From: Campylobacter sp. W0018
GTDB taxonomy: Bacteria; Campylobacterota; Campylobacteria; Campylobacterales; Campylobacteraceae
Length of the DNA stretch: 64,000 nucleotides
Direction of reading: 5' to 3'
NCBI GenBank assembly: GCA_020135845.1
Contig: JACHTQ010000008.1
Coordinates: 1-64,000, forward strand
This document shows, in pieces, positions 9,105-18,700 of the stretch (position 1 is the stretch's first letter; each line of letters begins with the position of its first letter). The translations under genes were made by a program, and so were the position numbers. The notes under the pieces were generated by a model, which was given only the letters and a program-made list of their open reading frames with translations, did no database searches and had not been told where the DNA came from.

Positions 9105-9768
9105 ATGAAAACCACAATGATAATTCTAACCTTATTTTCTTTAGTATTTTCAAACTCTTGTGCTTTAATAAAAAGCAAAGAAGAAAAAGAATTAGAAATT
9201 CTTTCAAAAAATTATGGTGGATTTTATGTTTTGATAGAAAAGTAAGGGAAGAGATATTAGAAATAGAGAAGAAAAGAAATGAATTAGGAGACAATGATAA
9301 ATTTAGAACTAAAGCGGGTCAATTAAAATCAGGAGAGTTAATTTATACGATAGATTCTGAAGCTATTGATAAATTGCTTCCTCAAGTCCTTTCTAGTGGT
9401 TGTAAATATTATCGTAGTGATTATAGATATAAAGGAGAAGCTAATTTCGGTTTCAAAGATAAACTTGAATTTGCTTATTGTGAAGATAAACTTAAAGAAT
9501 ACATGGGAGAAGAAAACTATAAAAAGTAAAACCTTATATGGGTATGAGTGCTTATTATGTATGTAAGGGTAAAAAATATCCTGTTGTTTTTTATACTAGA
9601 TTTATGTATATTGCAACAAGTTATGGTTTATTTGGAGATGAAGCAAGAGGATTTAGATTTACCAATTCATATTATACAGGAACAGGAGTTGGATCTTCTT
9701 TACATTATTTTATAAATGGTAATTTTTTTGTAAGAAGTGATGAGAAGTATGAAAGAGAAGAACATTAA
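9105..9768 (+). pseudogene. Broken lipoprotein gene, probable lipase-immunity remnant
   Basis: Three reading frames join into one plausible protein of about 220 aa. Frame 1 begins at 9105 with a lipoprotein signal (MKTTMIILTLFSLVFSNSC, Cys at 19) and stops at 9245. The sequence then continues in the frame of VREEILEIEKKRNEL up to 9529, and again in a third frame (KVKPYMGMSAYYVCKG) to 9768. At both joints, adding one A to an A-run that precedes GTAA restores the frame. The mature part has no family I recognise. Outer-membrane or periplasmic lipoproteins encoded beside a lipase gene are the known layout of Tli immunity proteins for Tle phospholipase effectors; that role is inferred from position only. 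The last stop overlaps the start of the next gene (TAATG). Confidence 0.7.
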
Positions 9769-10159
9769 TGACTTCTAAAGAACTTATCTCAGAAATCAAA
9801 GATTATGCCGATATAGCCGCTAGTTATGCAATGCTTCACTTAATTGATAAGAATGATGAGAAAGATTTTTTGATAGTGTGAGAACTCCTCTTTTGTGGCT
9901 TTATGCAGATGGGATAAATCTAGGATATGAGTTAGAAAAGTAAGTAAAGTTTTTGGATAAAAATGGAAAGTCTCAAGTAGTTAGAGATAAGGGTGATCTC
10001 ACTGCTTATGCTACTGCCATAGAAGCTAGATTTTCTGCTGATCTTGTTTTCAAAAAACCCAAAAAGGATAATGAAAAAGAAGATGAAGATCAAATCATCA
10101 ATAATAAACCCCAAAATTTTATTTATAGAAAAAAAGAAGATGAAGAAATAACAAAATAA

Positions 10160-10999
10160 AGATATCTACTGGCTTTAAATTTTAAGGAACAAAAAGAATA
10201 TCCTGATGGTTTCAGATACCACCTTAGCCCCCGCACTAAAAAATTCGTTTCTCGTTATGAAGTTATAGATCATGTAAAAAATACTAGCATTAATGGTTAT
10301 TCTCATACTATTTTTAAAGATACTACCAAAAATAATAACACTTATATCCTAGCCTTTCGTGGCACTGAGACAAGTGAGGATCAGGTTTTAAAAGATTTAG
10401 TTTTCACTGATGGATTTATAGCTTTAGGGAATGGAATTCCTCAGATTATATCTTTAATCAATTATAGCGATGATATTTTAAATGCTATCAGAAAAAAGCA
10501 TAAAAGTGATGATTTTAAAATCGACAATACAAAAACTTTTAAAATCATACATCTAAATCAAATTGATAAAGACGAAATCACAAAAGAACAAAAATTTAGC
10601 TCTGATAAAAATTTATCTAGCATTAAAAAAATTATCTATAATAATTTAAAACTTTTAAATAGTATAATTAATCAAAATAATACATTAAATAAAATTATTG
10701 ATGAAAGTGATGAAAAAAGTATTGAAAATTTTTTAAAAGAAATTCAAAAAGAATTAAATGCTTTATTACAAAACATCCAAGAATCTGATTATTTTAATCA
10801 AGAAATTAAACCAAAGGTTCAAACTACTATAAATACACTTTTTAATACACTTTTAAAAAATATTACTCAATCTAATGATGATGAATATAAGCAAATTATT
10901 AGAGCTATAGCAAAATTTTTTATCAATATATTAGATTCTGTAACCAATCTTAAAAAACCTGTCTCTTTAGTCAAAAAAATCCTTATGTTTTTGTTGTAA
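10160..10999 (+). pseudogene. Lipase-domain fragment of the decayed effector
   Basis: This is an open frame of 279 codons with no usable start, bounded by TAA at both ends. It reads GFRYHLSPRTKKFVSRYEV, then NTYILAFRGTETSEDQVLKD and LVFTDGFIALGNGIPQII, the pattern of class 3 lipases around the oxyanion strand. About 45 residues later, where GHSLGG should follow the strand ending FKI, the sequence goes directly into HLNQIDKDEI. That points to loss of the active-site segment by deletion. The rest is asparagine- and lysine-rich and helical, ending with NLKKPVSLVKK. Confidence 0.65.
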
Positions 11000-12369
11000 A
11001 TACTTTATTTGAATTTTACAATTCTTTCTCTGGGTATGAAGATAATAAGGAAAAAAATATTATTATGATTTTGCTTATCCACTTTTAGAACTTATTACTA
11101 GCAAACTTTATCCTATTATTGCTTTATGCAATGAAGAGATTTTATCTGATGTATTAATTATAGATGATAAAGTATTATTAGATCTTTCATCCTTTCAATC
11201 AGTCTTTATAAAAATAGTTTTTATAAAATTATTTTAGACGAAGAATTTCAAGGTATTTTTGATAATTTTTTAGAAAATAATCCAAAATTTGAAAATGAAA
11301 AATTAAATAATACGCTTTTAATGAATTCTAGTTTAAATAATTCTGATACAACATTAAAAAAGCGATAAATTTAAATATTTTTTAAACTTAATCATTTTTT
11401 TTATGCAGAATACCCTGATTTAAATTCTTCCATGCTAGTGGAAATGATACTGGATAAAAAAATGCTGATCAAATCAATACAACGAAAATGGGTAAAAATT
11501 ATTTGTTCATTACCAATCCACCACAGCTTAACAATGCAGCACTTTGTGAGGACTTGTATCAAAAAAATAGGAGCAAAGATAAAAAATCGTCCTAAAGCCC
11601 TTACAAAAAATGAAAAACTTGGGTTAAAAGATCAATTTCCTAGTAAAAGAGATTATGGTTCTTATTTTATAGAAAGAGATGTTAAAAAGGAAAATGATTT
11701 TATATTACAGCTTTGTCCTTTTGTAAAACTTGATGGGCAGATTTATCAAAAATATAAAGTTTTATAATCAGACATATTCTTGGATAAATCTTTATCAATT
11801 AGAGAATATAAATGAACTATTAGAATATGAAGAAGTTAAACAAGATTTTGCTTATATTGATGGCTTTTTTAAATTACCTAAAGAACTGGAAGAAATTAGC
11901 GAAAAAGAAAAAGTAGAAGAATATATAGAACTTTTTAATGATTATTTGGATAATATCAATTTTCGCTATGACCAAATATCCCTGATGATATTTATTTTTA
12001 TGATAATGATAAAAAAATTTACATCTTTTTATCCAAAGAATTAAATAAAAACAAAAAAGAAGGTGAAGTCATCTATTTAGATGAACTAGCTAAGACCATT
12101 TTTGAAAATGATCTTGAAGAAAATGATCAAACTTATATAAATTTTTTAAAAACCTTAAATGAAAGCTTTGATGAGGAGATTGAATTTGAAGAAAATATAC
12201 AAACAGATAACACTCTTCCTTCAAAAAAAGATTTAGATAAAAGCATTCAAGATATTATGCTTGATAAAGAACTTGCAAAATTATCTATAGATATTACTTT
12301 TTTAACATCATTAAACAACTTTTTCCTTTTACAGAATTTTTTATGAGTCAGCCTGATTTTTTTTAAAAA

Positions 12370-13398
12370 ATGATTTTATTTTTTATAAATTCAAGCTCTG
12401 ATAAAAAGTATTATGGCAATAAATTATTTTCTAGTTTTAAAGCACATTTTTTTAAAGAACTAGGGATATTTTATGCGCTTAATCCTAAAGAGCGTTTTAT
12501 AAAAATTAATCCAGAAAGTAAAAAACCACTCAATAAGCTTTTTTTATATCAAATAGGAACAAATTATTATTATTTTAATCAATTGGAATATGCTAACGAA
12601 TTAAAAAAGTCAAAGAGTTTTTCAAGATTAGATAAGGTCAAACAAATTTATTTGGTATCAAAAGTAAGAAAACGATTAGCTATTGATTTTTCTATTAAAA
12701 TTGGTAAGAATTTAGGGGTAGATATATTAAAAGATTTAACAGGATCTTTTATAGATACACTTTTGCCTACAAATTATGAAAGATTAAAAATTTTATATGA
12801 AAAACTAATGTATGAAAAATTTACTTACAATTATGATTTTCCCTTAGCTGTAAAAAAAGAAGAATACTTAACCTATCCTTTATTGATAAGTTCTAGATTT
12901 ATGAGTTTTGATTTATCTGAGTTTATTTTTGGTTCTTTATTGTGCACAGGTGGGCTTAATTACTATCCTAGTATTGCTTGTGCTACAACTTCAAGTGAAG
13001 CTAGAGAATTTGCCTTAAAAAGACTTTTATCTTATATTATTTTAGATGAGAAAAGAAGTGCTTTTATGGAAGATAAAATTAATGAGGGCAAACACATCTT
13101 AAATGATAAGGAATTTTTTGAAAAAAACAATATAGAACTTAGAAATTTTAATATATATAAGCTAGAACATTTTCAAAGAAAAGAAGAGTATAAAACACAA
13201 AATCCTATGATAAAACAACACCCTATACTAGCCTATAATGATACCATACAAATTTTATATGAATATGCAAATGGGATTTATAATACTACACAGGATGAAA
13301 AAGATAAGTTCATAGAAGATAGGCAAAAGGCAAGAAGATTGATGGAGAATTTAGAAGCCATAGGGCAACATAATTTAGAAGTGATGTATAAGGGGTAA
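12370..13398 (+). CDS. Open fragment from the 3' part of the decayed effector
   Basis: This 342-codon open frame would be called a gene by an automatic caller, but I think it is a fragment of the lipase-type gene. The first residues (MILFFINSSS) come right after a T-run and A-run in which the upstream frame (FMSQPDFF) breaks, and there is no ribosome site before the ATG. The body (SSDKKYYGNKLFSSFKAHFF, GKNLGVDILKDLTGSFIDTL, YLTYPLLISSRFMSFDLSEF) has no family I recognise and no signal peptide. At its 3' end a GGGG run breaks the frame, after which KKKDESKNEDGVEE continues in the next frame. It may be a true separate gene if the upstream region was acquired already split. Confidence 0.4.
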   Translation: MILFFINSSSDKKYYGNKLFSSFKAHFFKELGIFYALNPKERFIKINPESKKPLNKLFLYQIGTNYYYFNQLEYANELKKSKSFSRLDKVKQIYLVSKVRKRLAIDFSIKIGKNLGVDILKDLTGSFIDTLLPTNYERLKILYEKLMYEKFTYNYDFPLAVKKEEYLTYPLLISSRFMSFDLSEFIFGSLLCTGGLNYYPSIACATTSSEAREFALKRLLSYIILDEKRSAFMEDKINEGKHILNDKEFFEKNNIELRNFNIYKLEHFQRKEEYKTQNPMIKQHPILAYNDTIQILYEYANGIYNTTQDEKDKFIEDRQKARRLMENLEAIGQHNLEVMYKG

Positions 13399-13548
13399 AA
13401 AGAAAAAAGATGAAAGTAAAAATGAAGATGGTGTGGAAGAAAGTGATGATATTAACAAATCCCAAGATTATTCTAATAAGTTTATAGGCAGACTAGCTAC
13501 AACTATAATCATGGAAGATGGTTTGTATATAGGATGAAAGGATAAAAA

Positions 13549-14829
13549 ATGAGTGAAACTTATGAGATTTATACACCTAATGGACTTATATTAGATGTAG
13601 AAAAAGAAATGAATAAAATTTTATTAAGTGATGGGGGAGCTAAGGTAGGCAAATACACCCAAGAATATTCCAAAGCCCTTTTTGAAGCACATAATATCAA
13701 ACAAAACTCCCCCTACAAAGATTATCAACCCCAATACCTAGATTCTGAATTTCACACAGGAGAGAAATCTACTTTGCTTGAATTTAAAGAATGGCAAAAC
13801 ATTTATTTAAAAGATCCTATTAAAGGAAGCATAGCGCCTTGGACTAAAGCAGAAAAAGCTTATTATAATTCTCTAAAAACTAAAAAAGAAAGATATAAAT
13901 ATTTAGTCATTAGAAGTGGTATAAGAAGTGTTGTTATAGATATACCTTATGAAGCTATAGGAGCTGTAGATGAAAAAGGAAATGTAGATCCTAAATATGA
14001 AGAATTATATAGAAAAGTAGATGATAATAAAAATAGTTTAAGATCAAGTTTATTTCACAATGAATGGGGTATGGCAGCAGGAATATTAGGTGATTATAAA
14101 TACCTAGCTAATGATATGTCTCAAAATGGTTTTAATGCAAGATTTATTCAAGCGACTATACTTTATATACAATTAAGTGGAGGAAGTAGTATATTAGATA
14201 AACCTAATTTATTAGGTGCTATTTATGGTTATGCAGATATTGCTGTAGGAAGTGGTTTAGTAGGAGTGCATAAAAATCCTTTGAGAGAACAAGAGATCAA
14301 AACCTTAGCTAAGACTTTAAAGCCTGATGAATTTGGTATGCTTCCTTTTATAGATGAGGTTATGGGAGTGGATCGGGTAATTGATTATAACGAATATCAA
14401 ATTTCTGAAGATGAATTTGGAGATATATACAAAGCCTTAAGAAGTGATGTAGTTGAGGGTAAATTAAAAGATCCAAGGGATATAGATTCTACTTATGAAA
14501 GCAGAAGAGAATTTGATCGTTATATGGATGGGTATTCTAATGGTGTGATTAATGCTTATGGCTATGATATTCCAAATGACTGGAATGATGTGCAATTAAA
14601 AATAGATTCTATGATTTTAACTGCCAAACTAGCAGCCCTAACTCCTCCTCAAGGCTATCCTAATGCACCTTATTATTTTACCCCTGAAAATCTAGAATGG
14701 TATTATAAAAGACATAAGCTTGATAGACTCCTTGACCCAAGAATTCCTGCTATATATAGATATAATTTTTCGCAAGAACTTAGAGCTAAGATAAGAGCTT
14801 ATGCTAAAGAGCATAATATAAAAGAATAA
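13549..14829 (+). CDS. Unknown protein encoded in the T6SS cargo region
   Basis: An intact 426-aa gene 11 bases after the lipase-type remnant, with an AAAGGA site 6 bases before the ATG. I do not recognise the family. It has no signal peptide or membrane segment. Aromatic and charged motifs are spread throughout, such as WTKAEKAYYNSLKTKKERYK (near residue 100), FHNEWGMAAGILGDYKYLANDM (near 165), GGSSILDKPNLLGAIYGYADIAVGSG (near 210, partly glycine-rich) and PYYFTPENLEWYYKRHKLDRLLDPR near the C terminus. It converges with the FHA gene, with 4 bases between the stops. Its position suggests a T6SS cargo, adaptor or accessory protein. It is striking that it stayed open while its neighbour decayed. 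Confidence 0.75.
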   Translation: MSETYEIYTPNGLILDVEKEMNKILLSDGGAKVGKYTQEYSKALFEAHNIKQNSPYKDYQPQYLDSEFHTGEKSTLLEFKEWQNIYLKDPIKGSIAPWTKAEKAYYNSLKTKKERYKYLVIRSGIRSVVIDIPYEAIGAVDEKGNVDPKYEELYRKVDDNKNSLRSSLFHNEWGMAAGILGDYKYLANDMSQNGFNARFIQATILYIQLSGGSSILDKPNLLGAIYGYADIAVGSGLVGVHKNPLREQEIKTLAKTLKPDEFGMLPFIDEVMGVDRVIDYNEYQISEDEFGDIYKALRSDVVEGKLKDPRDIDSTYESRREFDRYMDGYSNGVINAYGYDIPNDWNDVQLKIDSMILTAKLAALTPPQGYPNAPYYFTPENLEWYYKRHKLDRLLDPRIPAIYRYNFSQELRAKIRAYAKEHNIKE

Positions 14830-14833
14830 AGAA

Positions 14834-15733
14834 TCATTCAAAATCTTTAATATACTTTTCCAATGCCTTTAGGGTAAGATTCTCAAAAAGGATCTTATCT
14901 TCTTTAATATTGTTTTGTATAGCAGCTTCAAGATATTTAATAAACATATTTTCTTCCATTTCTTCAAAGATGGGAGTGTATAATTCTTTTGCGATTAAGC
15001 TAAGGGCTAAAATATTGATCAATCTTGTGGATTTGATTAAGGGTATATTATTAATAATACTTTCAAAATCTTTAATATTGATAGGAGAATAATCATTATT
15101 TAATTTAGAGCTTTGTTGTTTTGTTTTAATATCTTTTAAATTTTTTACCAAACTTTTTAAAACATTTTCATATTCTAATGAATTTGGATTTTTTTGAATT
15201 ATTTCTTTTAAAAAGCTATCATCTGCCTTTTCTTCTTCGATAAATTTATAATCATTATTTTCTAAAATCTCTTTTAACTCTTTGTTTTTGTCAAAATTTA
15301 TACTTGTTTTTCCTCTAGGTTTAATTTCAATTTCATCAAAATGATTGCGTTTTTCAATGTCTTCTAAGTATTTTTTATTTTCTTTGATACTTTCTTCAAT
15401 GCTTTTTGCATCCACAAATCTAAATTCTAAATTACCGATTTTAAAAATATCGCCTATGCTAATTATTATTTCATAGCCACTTGGCATTCTAGAAAAGGAC
15501 TTGTTATAATAAATATCAGAATCTTCAAAAGCTGCAATTGTAAAAGATCCTTCTTCATAAGATACTATAGCATGGGTATTTTTGATTTGCTCTAGTTTAT
15601 CTTGAATACGAAAAGTGCAATCATCACCACTTCCTATAGTTCCACCCTTTGTATCAAATACAAATGCTTTAGAACCACTAATGCATTCGTCATAATTCTC
15701 AATAGTAATTCCTAATTCTTCTTTTTCTATCAT
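14834..15733 (-). CDS. tagH: FHA-domain protein associated with T6SS (TagH/Fha-like)
   Basis: A 299-aa protein with an N-terminal forkhead-associated domain (about residues 20-110). GGTIGSGDDCTFRI matches the FHA GRS-type loop, NTHAIVSYEEGSFTIAAFEDS the SxxH and NG strands, and GDIFKIGNLEFRFVDA the last strands. The rest is charged and helical with no enzyme motif. T6SS FHA proteins bind phosphothreonine and help membrane-complex assembly; no PpkA kinase or PppA phosphatase is in this window. The gene follows tssM with an overlapping ATGA, so the two are co-transcribed. The exact symbol is by analogy; the N-terminal FHA domain itself is clear. Confidence 0.85.
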   Translation of the reverse strand: MIEKEELGITIENYDECISGSKAFVFDTKGGTIGSGDDCTFRIQDKLEQIKNTHAIVSYEEGSFTIAAFEDSDIYYNKSFSRMPSGYEIIISIGDIFKIGNLEFRFVDAKSIEESIKENKKYLEDIEKRNHFDEIEIKPRGKTSINFDKNKELKEILENNDYKFIEEEKADDSFLKEIIQKNPNSLEYENVLKSLVKNLKDIKTKQQSSKLNNDYSPINIKDFESIINNIPLIKSTRLINILALSLIAKELYTPIFEEMEENMFIKYLEAAIQNNIKEDKILFENLTLKALEKYIKDFE

Positions 15734-18700
15734 TGTTTATTTACCCCTGTGATATTTTCTACTATTTTAAGATTATTTAAAATATGAACTATGTTATTTA
15801 CATCATTAGCGCCATTAGTCATTGCGAAGTCAAAATATAAGTTTTTATTGTTGTTAAATATAATGCTGTATATAGAATTATTTTTATTATCTTTTATAAA
15901 CTTATACCATGCCCACTCTCCTTTATATGATTTTGTATAATTTAAGTTAGGATTAGAATAGCTATAAGCTGTAAAATCTAAGCTTGTTCCGTTATTAAAT
16001 TCTTCGGCTATAATTTGCAAAGATTGATCGAGGGTGTGATCATATCGGATATTTTTATCATTATAGCCAAGTTTTATAAAAGAAAAATCCGCACTTAAAT
16101 CAAGACTTTGAATAGTAAAGTTAACTTTTATATTGTCATTAGCATTCAATATAAGATTTGAGAGATTGCCAGCATTGGTAATAAAATCTAAAAATTCTTT
16201 AGAAAAATTTATTTTTGAAGCAAATTGAGAATTAATAAAGTAATTATTTTTTCTTTTCGCTAAAACATTGTTTAGATATTTTTTGTAAAAGCTATTTAAT
16301 GTTCCATTTTTACCAAAAAATATTTTAAAATTATCCATGCTAAGATCAGCTGTACTTTCCTCATTAAAGGGATAAAATGGTGCAATATTATTTATAAATG
16401 GATTATAGACCTCATTAATCCAAGCACTATTAAATAATGAAATGCCGTAATTTTCAATTAATTTCCAAGAATTGTCGCAAAGTTGACTATAATACCTTTC
16501 TAACTCATTGGGTAATTTTTTTGTATTCATTTGAAGTATAATAAAAGGATCATTAGAATCTTTATTATTTCCAAGAGCATATGCGATTTTATTTTCAACA
16601 TTTTGGCTATTATTGGAGTTAAAATCTATAATTTTATTAGATATATTTGTAATATTTGTATTGATAACATCTAATATTTTTTCATCATCGGTGCTTTTAC
16701 CAACTTCTATATTGCCAACATTTAAAAGTGAATTATTATCTACGAGCTTATGATATTGCATAAAAGAATTACTTATGCTGATAAAATTGGATTTAATCTC
16801 CCCAGCATTTAAACCTAAATTATAAGCCTGTGTTAATAAAGCTGCATCGTTTAGATTTGTATTAGAACTAACGATTTTTAGTAAAGAATATAAAGGATTT
16901 TCTTTTTTTGATAAAATATCAAGCTCGTTAAGCATTGATTCTTTGGTATTATATTTTACAGGTTTTAATGAAGCAAGCAAATTTTGCCAAGCGTTTTTAT
17001 ATTCGTTTAAATATAATTTTAAAATCCCTATAGTTAAAGTATTTTTATCTTCCTTGAAGCTATTATCTAACATCCAAGATTCTATACTAATGGCAGTGTC
17101 AACTTGTTGATTTAAGTTCTTTAAAAAATCCATCATGCCTGATTTGGTATATACTTTATCTATAGAAGTGATTTGAGAATCACTTGAAAATATACTATTT
17201 GCAGCAAAACCTAAGTCTTCTTTTATAAGATATTTTTCTTTAGGTTTATCACTATTTAAAAAATTAAGAAGAATATAAATTCTTTGAATTCTGCTTATGG
17301 TTTCAAGTTTTCTCTTTGCTGCATCTATACTGTTTTCATCTTCTTTAAAAGATTTAAGGTCAAATTGTTTAAGCTCATCTACTCCATCTAGAAAATCATC
17401 TTTAGAGATAGAATATTTACTCAAAGTATTCCAATTTTCATTAATCCAAATTTTTAACATTTCTTTATTGAAATATTTTTGTTCAAATAAAGATTTGTAC
17501 ATATATAAAGTTTTGATTAAATTTTCCTTATTTATATCGGTAAGTAAAATATCTTCCATTTCTTTTAATAAAGTATTTTTTAATACATCCTCATTAAGTT
17601 TATAATAGAGTTGTCTAGCTGCAGTGAATCCTCTATATGAAAGATTGAGGTTTAAATATTGCAATATGCTGCTATCTTTCCAAAGTTCGGGATAAGTATT
17701 TAAAATATTTCTTAATTCAATTAAGAAGTCGGCTTTTTGTTTAATATCTAAATTTTGGCAATCTTGATTTTTAAAAAGCGATTCTAAAGATTTTAAGGTA
17801 TTTTGACTTTTTCTAAATTCATCATTATTTTTACTTATAAAATAAGAAGATATGGTGAAAGTTCCAAAACTTACAATTAAAATTATAATTAACAAAGATA
17901 ATTTTTTAGAATAAGATTTTATAGAACTTAAAGAATAATCCGAGAAAATCAAATCTTCAAGTAAAGATTTAACAAAATAGCTTTGTTTATTGTATATAAT
18001 ACTAGATCTTGATGATACTTTTTTACAATTGTATTTATCGCATATCGCATCAAGTAAGAAATTTCTAGGAATATTTTCTTGATAAGCGCTGACAAAATAA
18101 ACTCCTCTAAGACAAGAATCATTTTTAAGTTTATTTTCTTCTTGTATATCTAAAATAAATGTCTTTACTAATGCAAATAGATTGTCAAGTTGCTTTAAAA
18201 ATAAGTAACTTTTATTTTTATTTTCTATATTATGAATGTAGGAATTTTTGCTCATTAAAGAACATAATAATGAATCACTTAATTCCTTAAATTCATTATT
18301 TAAATATTCTTCATTTAAAATTTGTCCAAAAGATAATCCTAAAATTTTATTTGAAATTTTTTTATCAAAAATATCAAAATATTCTTTCATGCCTTCAATT
18401 AAATCGAGTTTTGAAAAGACTATATAAATGGGTAATTTTAGATTTAAAGTTTTTTCACATTCATTGACTCTTTTTGTTAAATATCTAATGAGATTTTTGG
18501 AATATTCTTTAGAATTATTTAAAAAAAGAACAGTGTCGATGACTAAGATAATACCGTTTAGTTTGCTATGAAAAAAGTTTTTATTAAGAAAAACAAGAAA
18601 TTTCTTCCATATATTTTTTTTAATTAAAAAATCTCTATTTTTATCTATATCATCTTCGGGTATTTCGTCGCTACTTGCAGGTTTAAAAAATTCTTCTTGT

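Larger units (their letters stand above)
9768..13537 (+). pseudogene. Decayed large lipase-type (class 3) putative T6SS effector gene
   Basis: A gene of about 3.7 kb, broken many times but still readable. It opens at 9768 with MTSKELISEIKDYADIA, hits TGA at 9879, and continues one frame over (DSVRTPLLWLYADG) to in-frame TAA codons at 9941 and 10157. An open run to 10999 follows, containing TYILAFRGTETS, the typical class 3 lipase FRGT block. From 11000 to 12370 the coding frame switches several times at A or T runs (for example NYLFITNPPQLNNAALCEDL and then KDQFPSKRDYGSYF). A 342-codon open stretch ends at 13398 and the final frame ends at 13537 with IIMEDGLYIG. The GHSLGG nucleophile motif is not seen in any frame. 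The position between tssL and tssM beside a lipoprotein remnant suggests a secreted phospholipase effector, now dead. Confidence 0.75.

Noticed and set aside
11432..12044. Two short plus-strand frames that could be called as genes
   Set aside because: They lack ribosome sites and join with neighbouring frames into the decayed effector gene.
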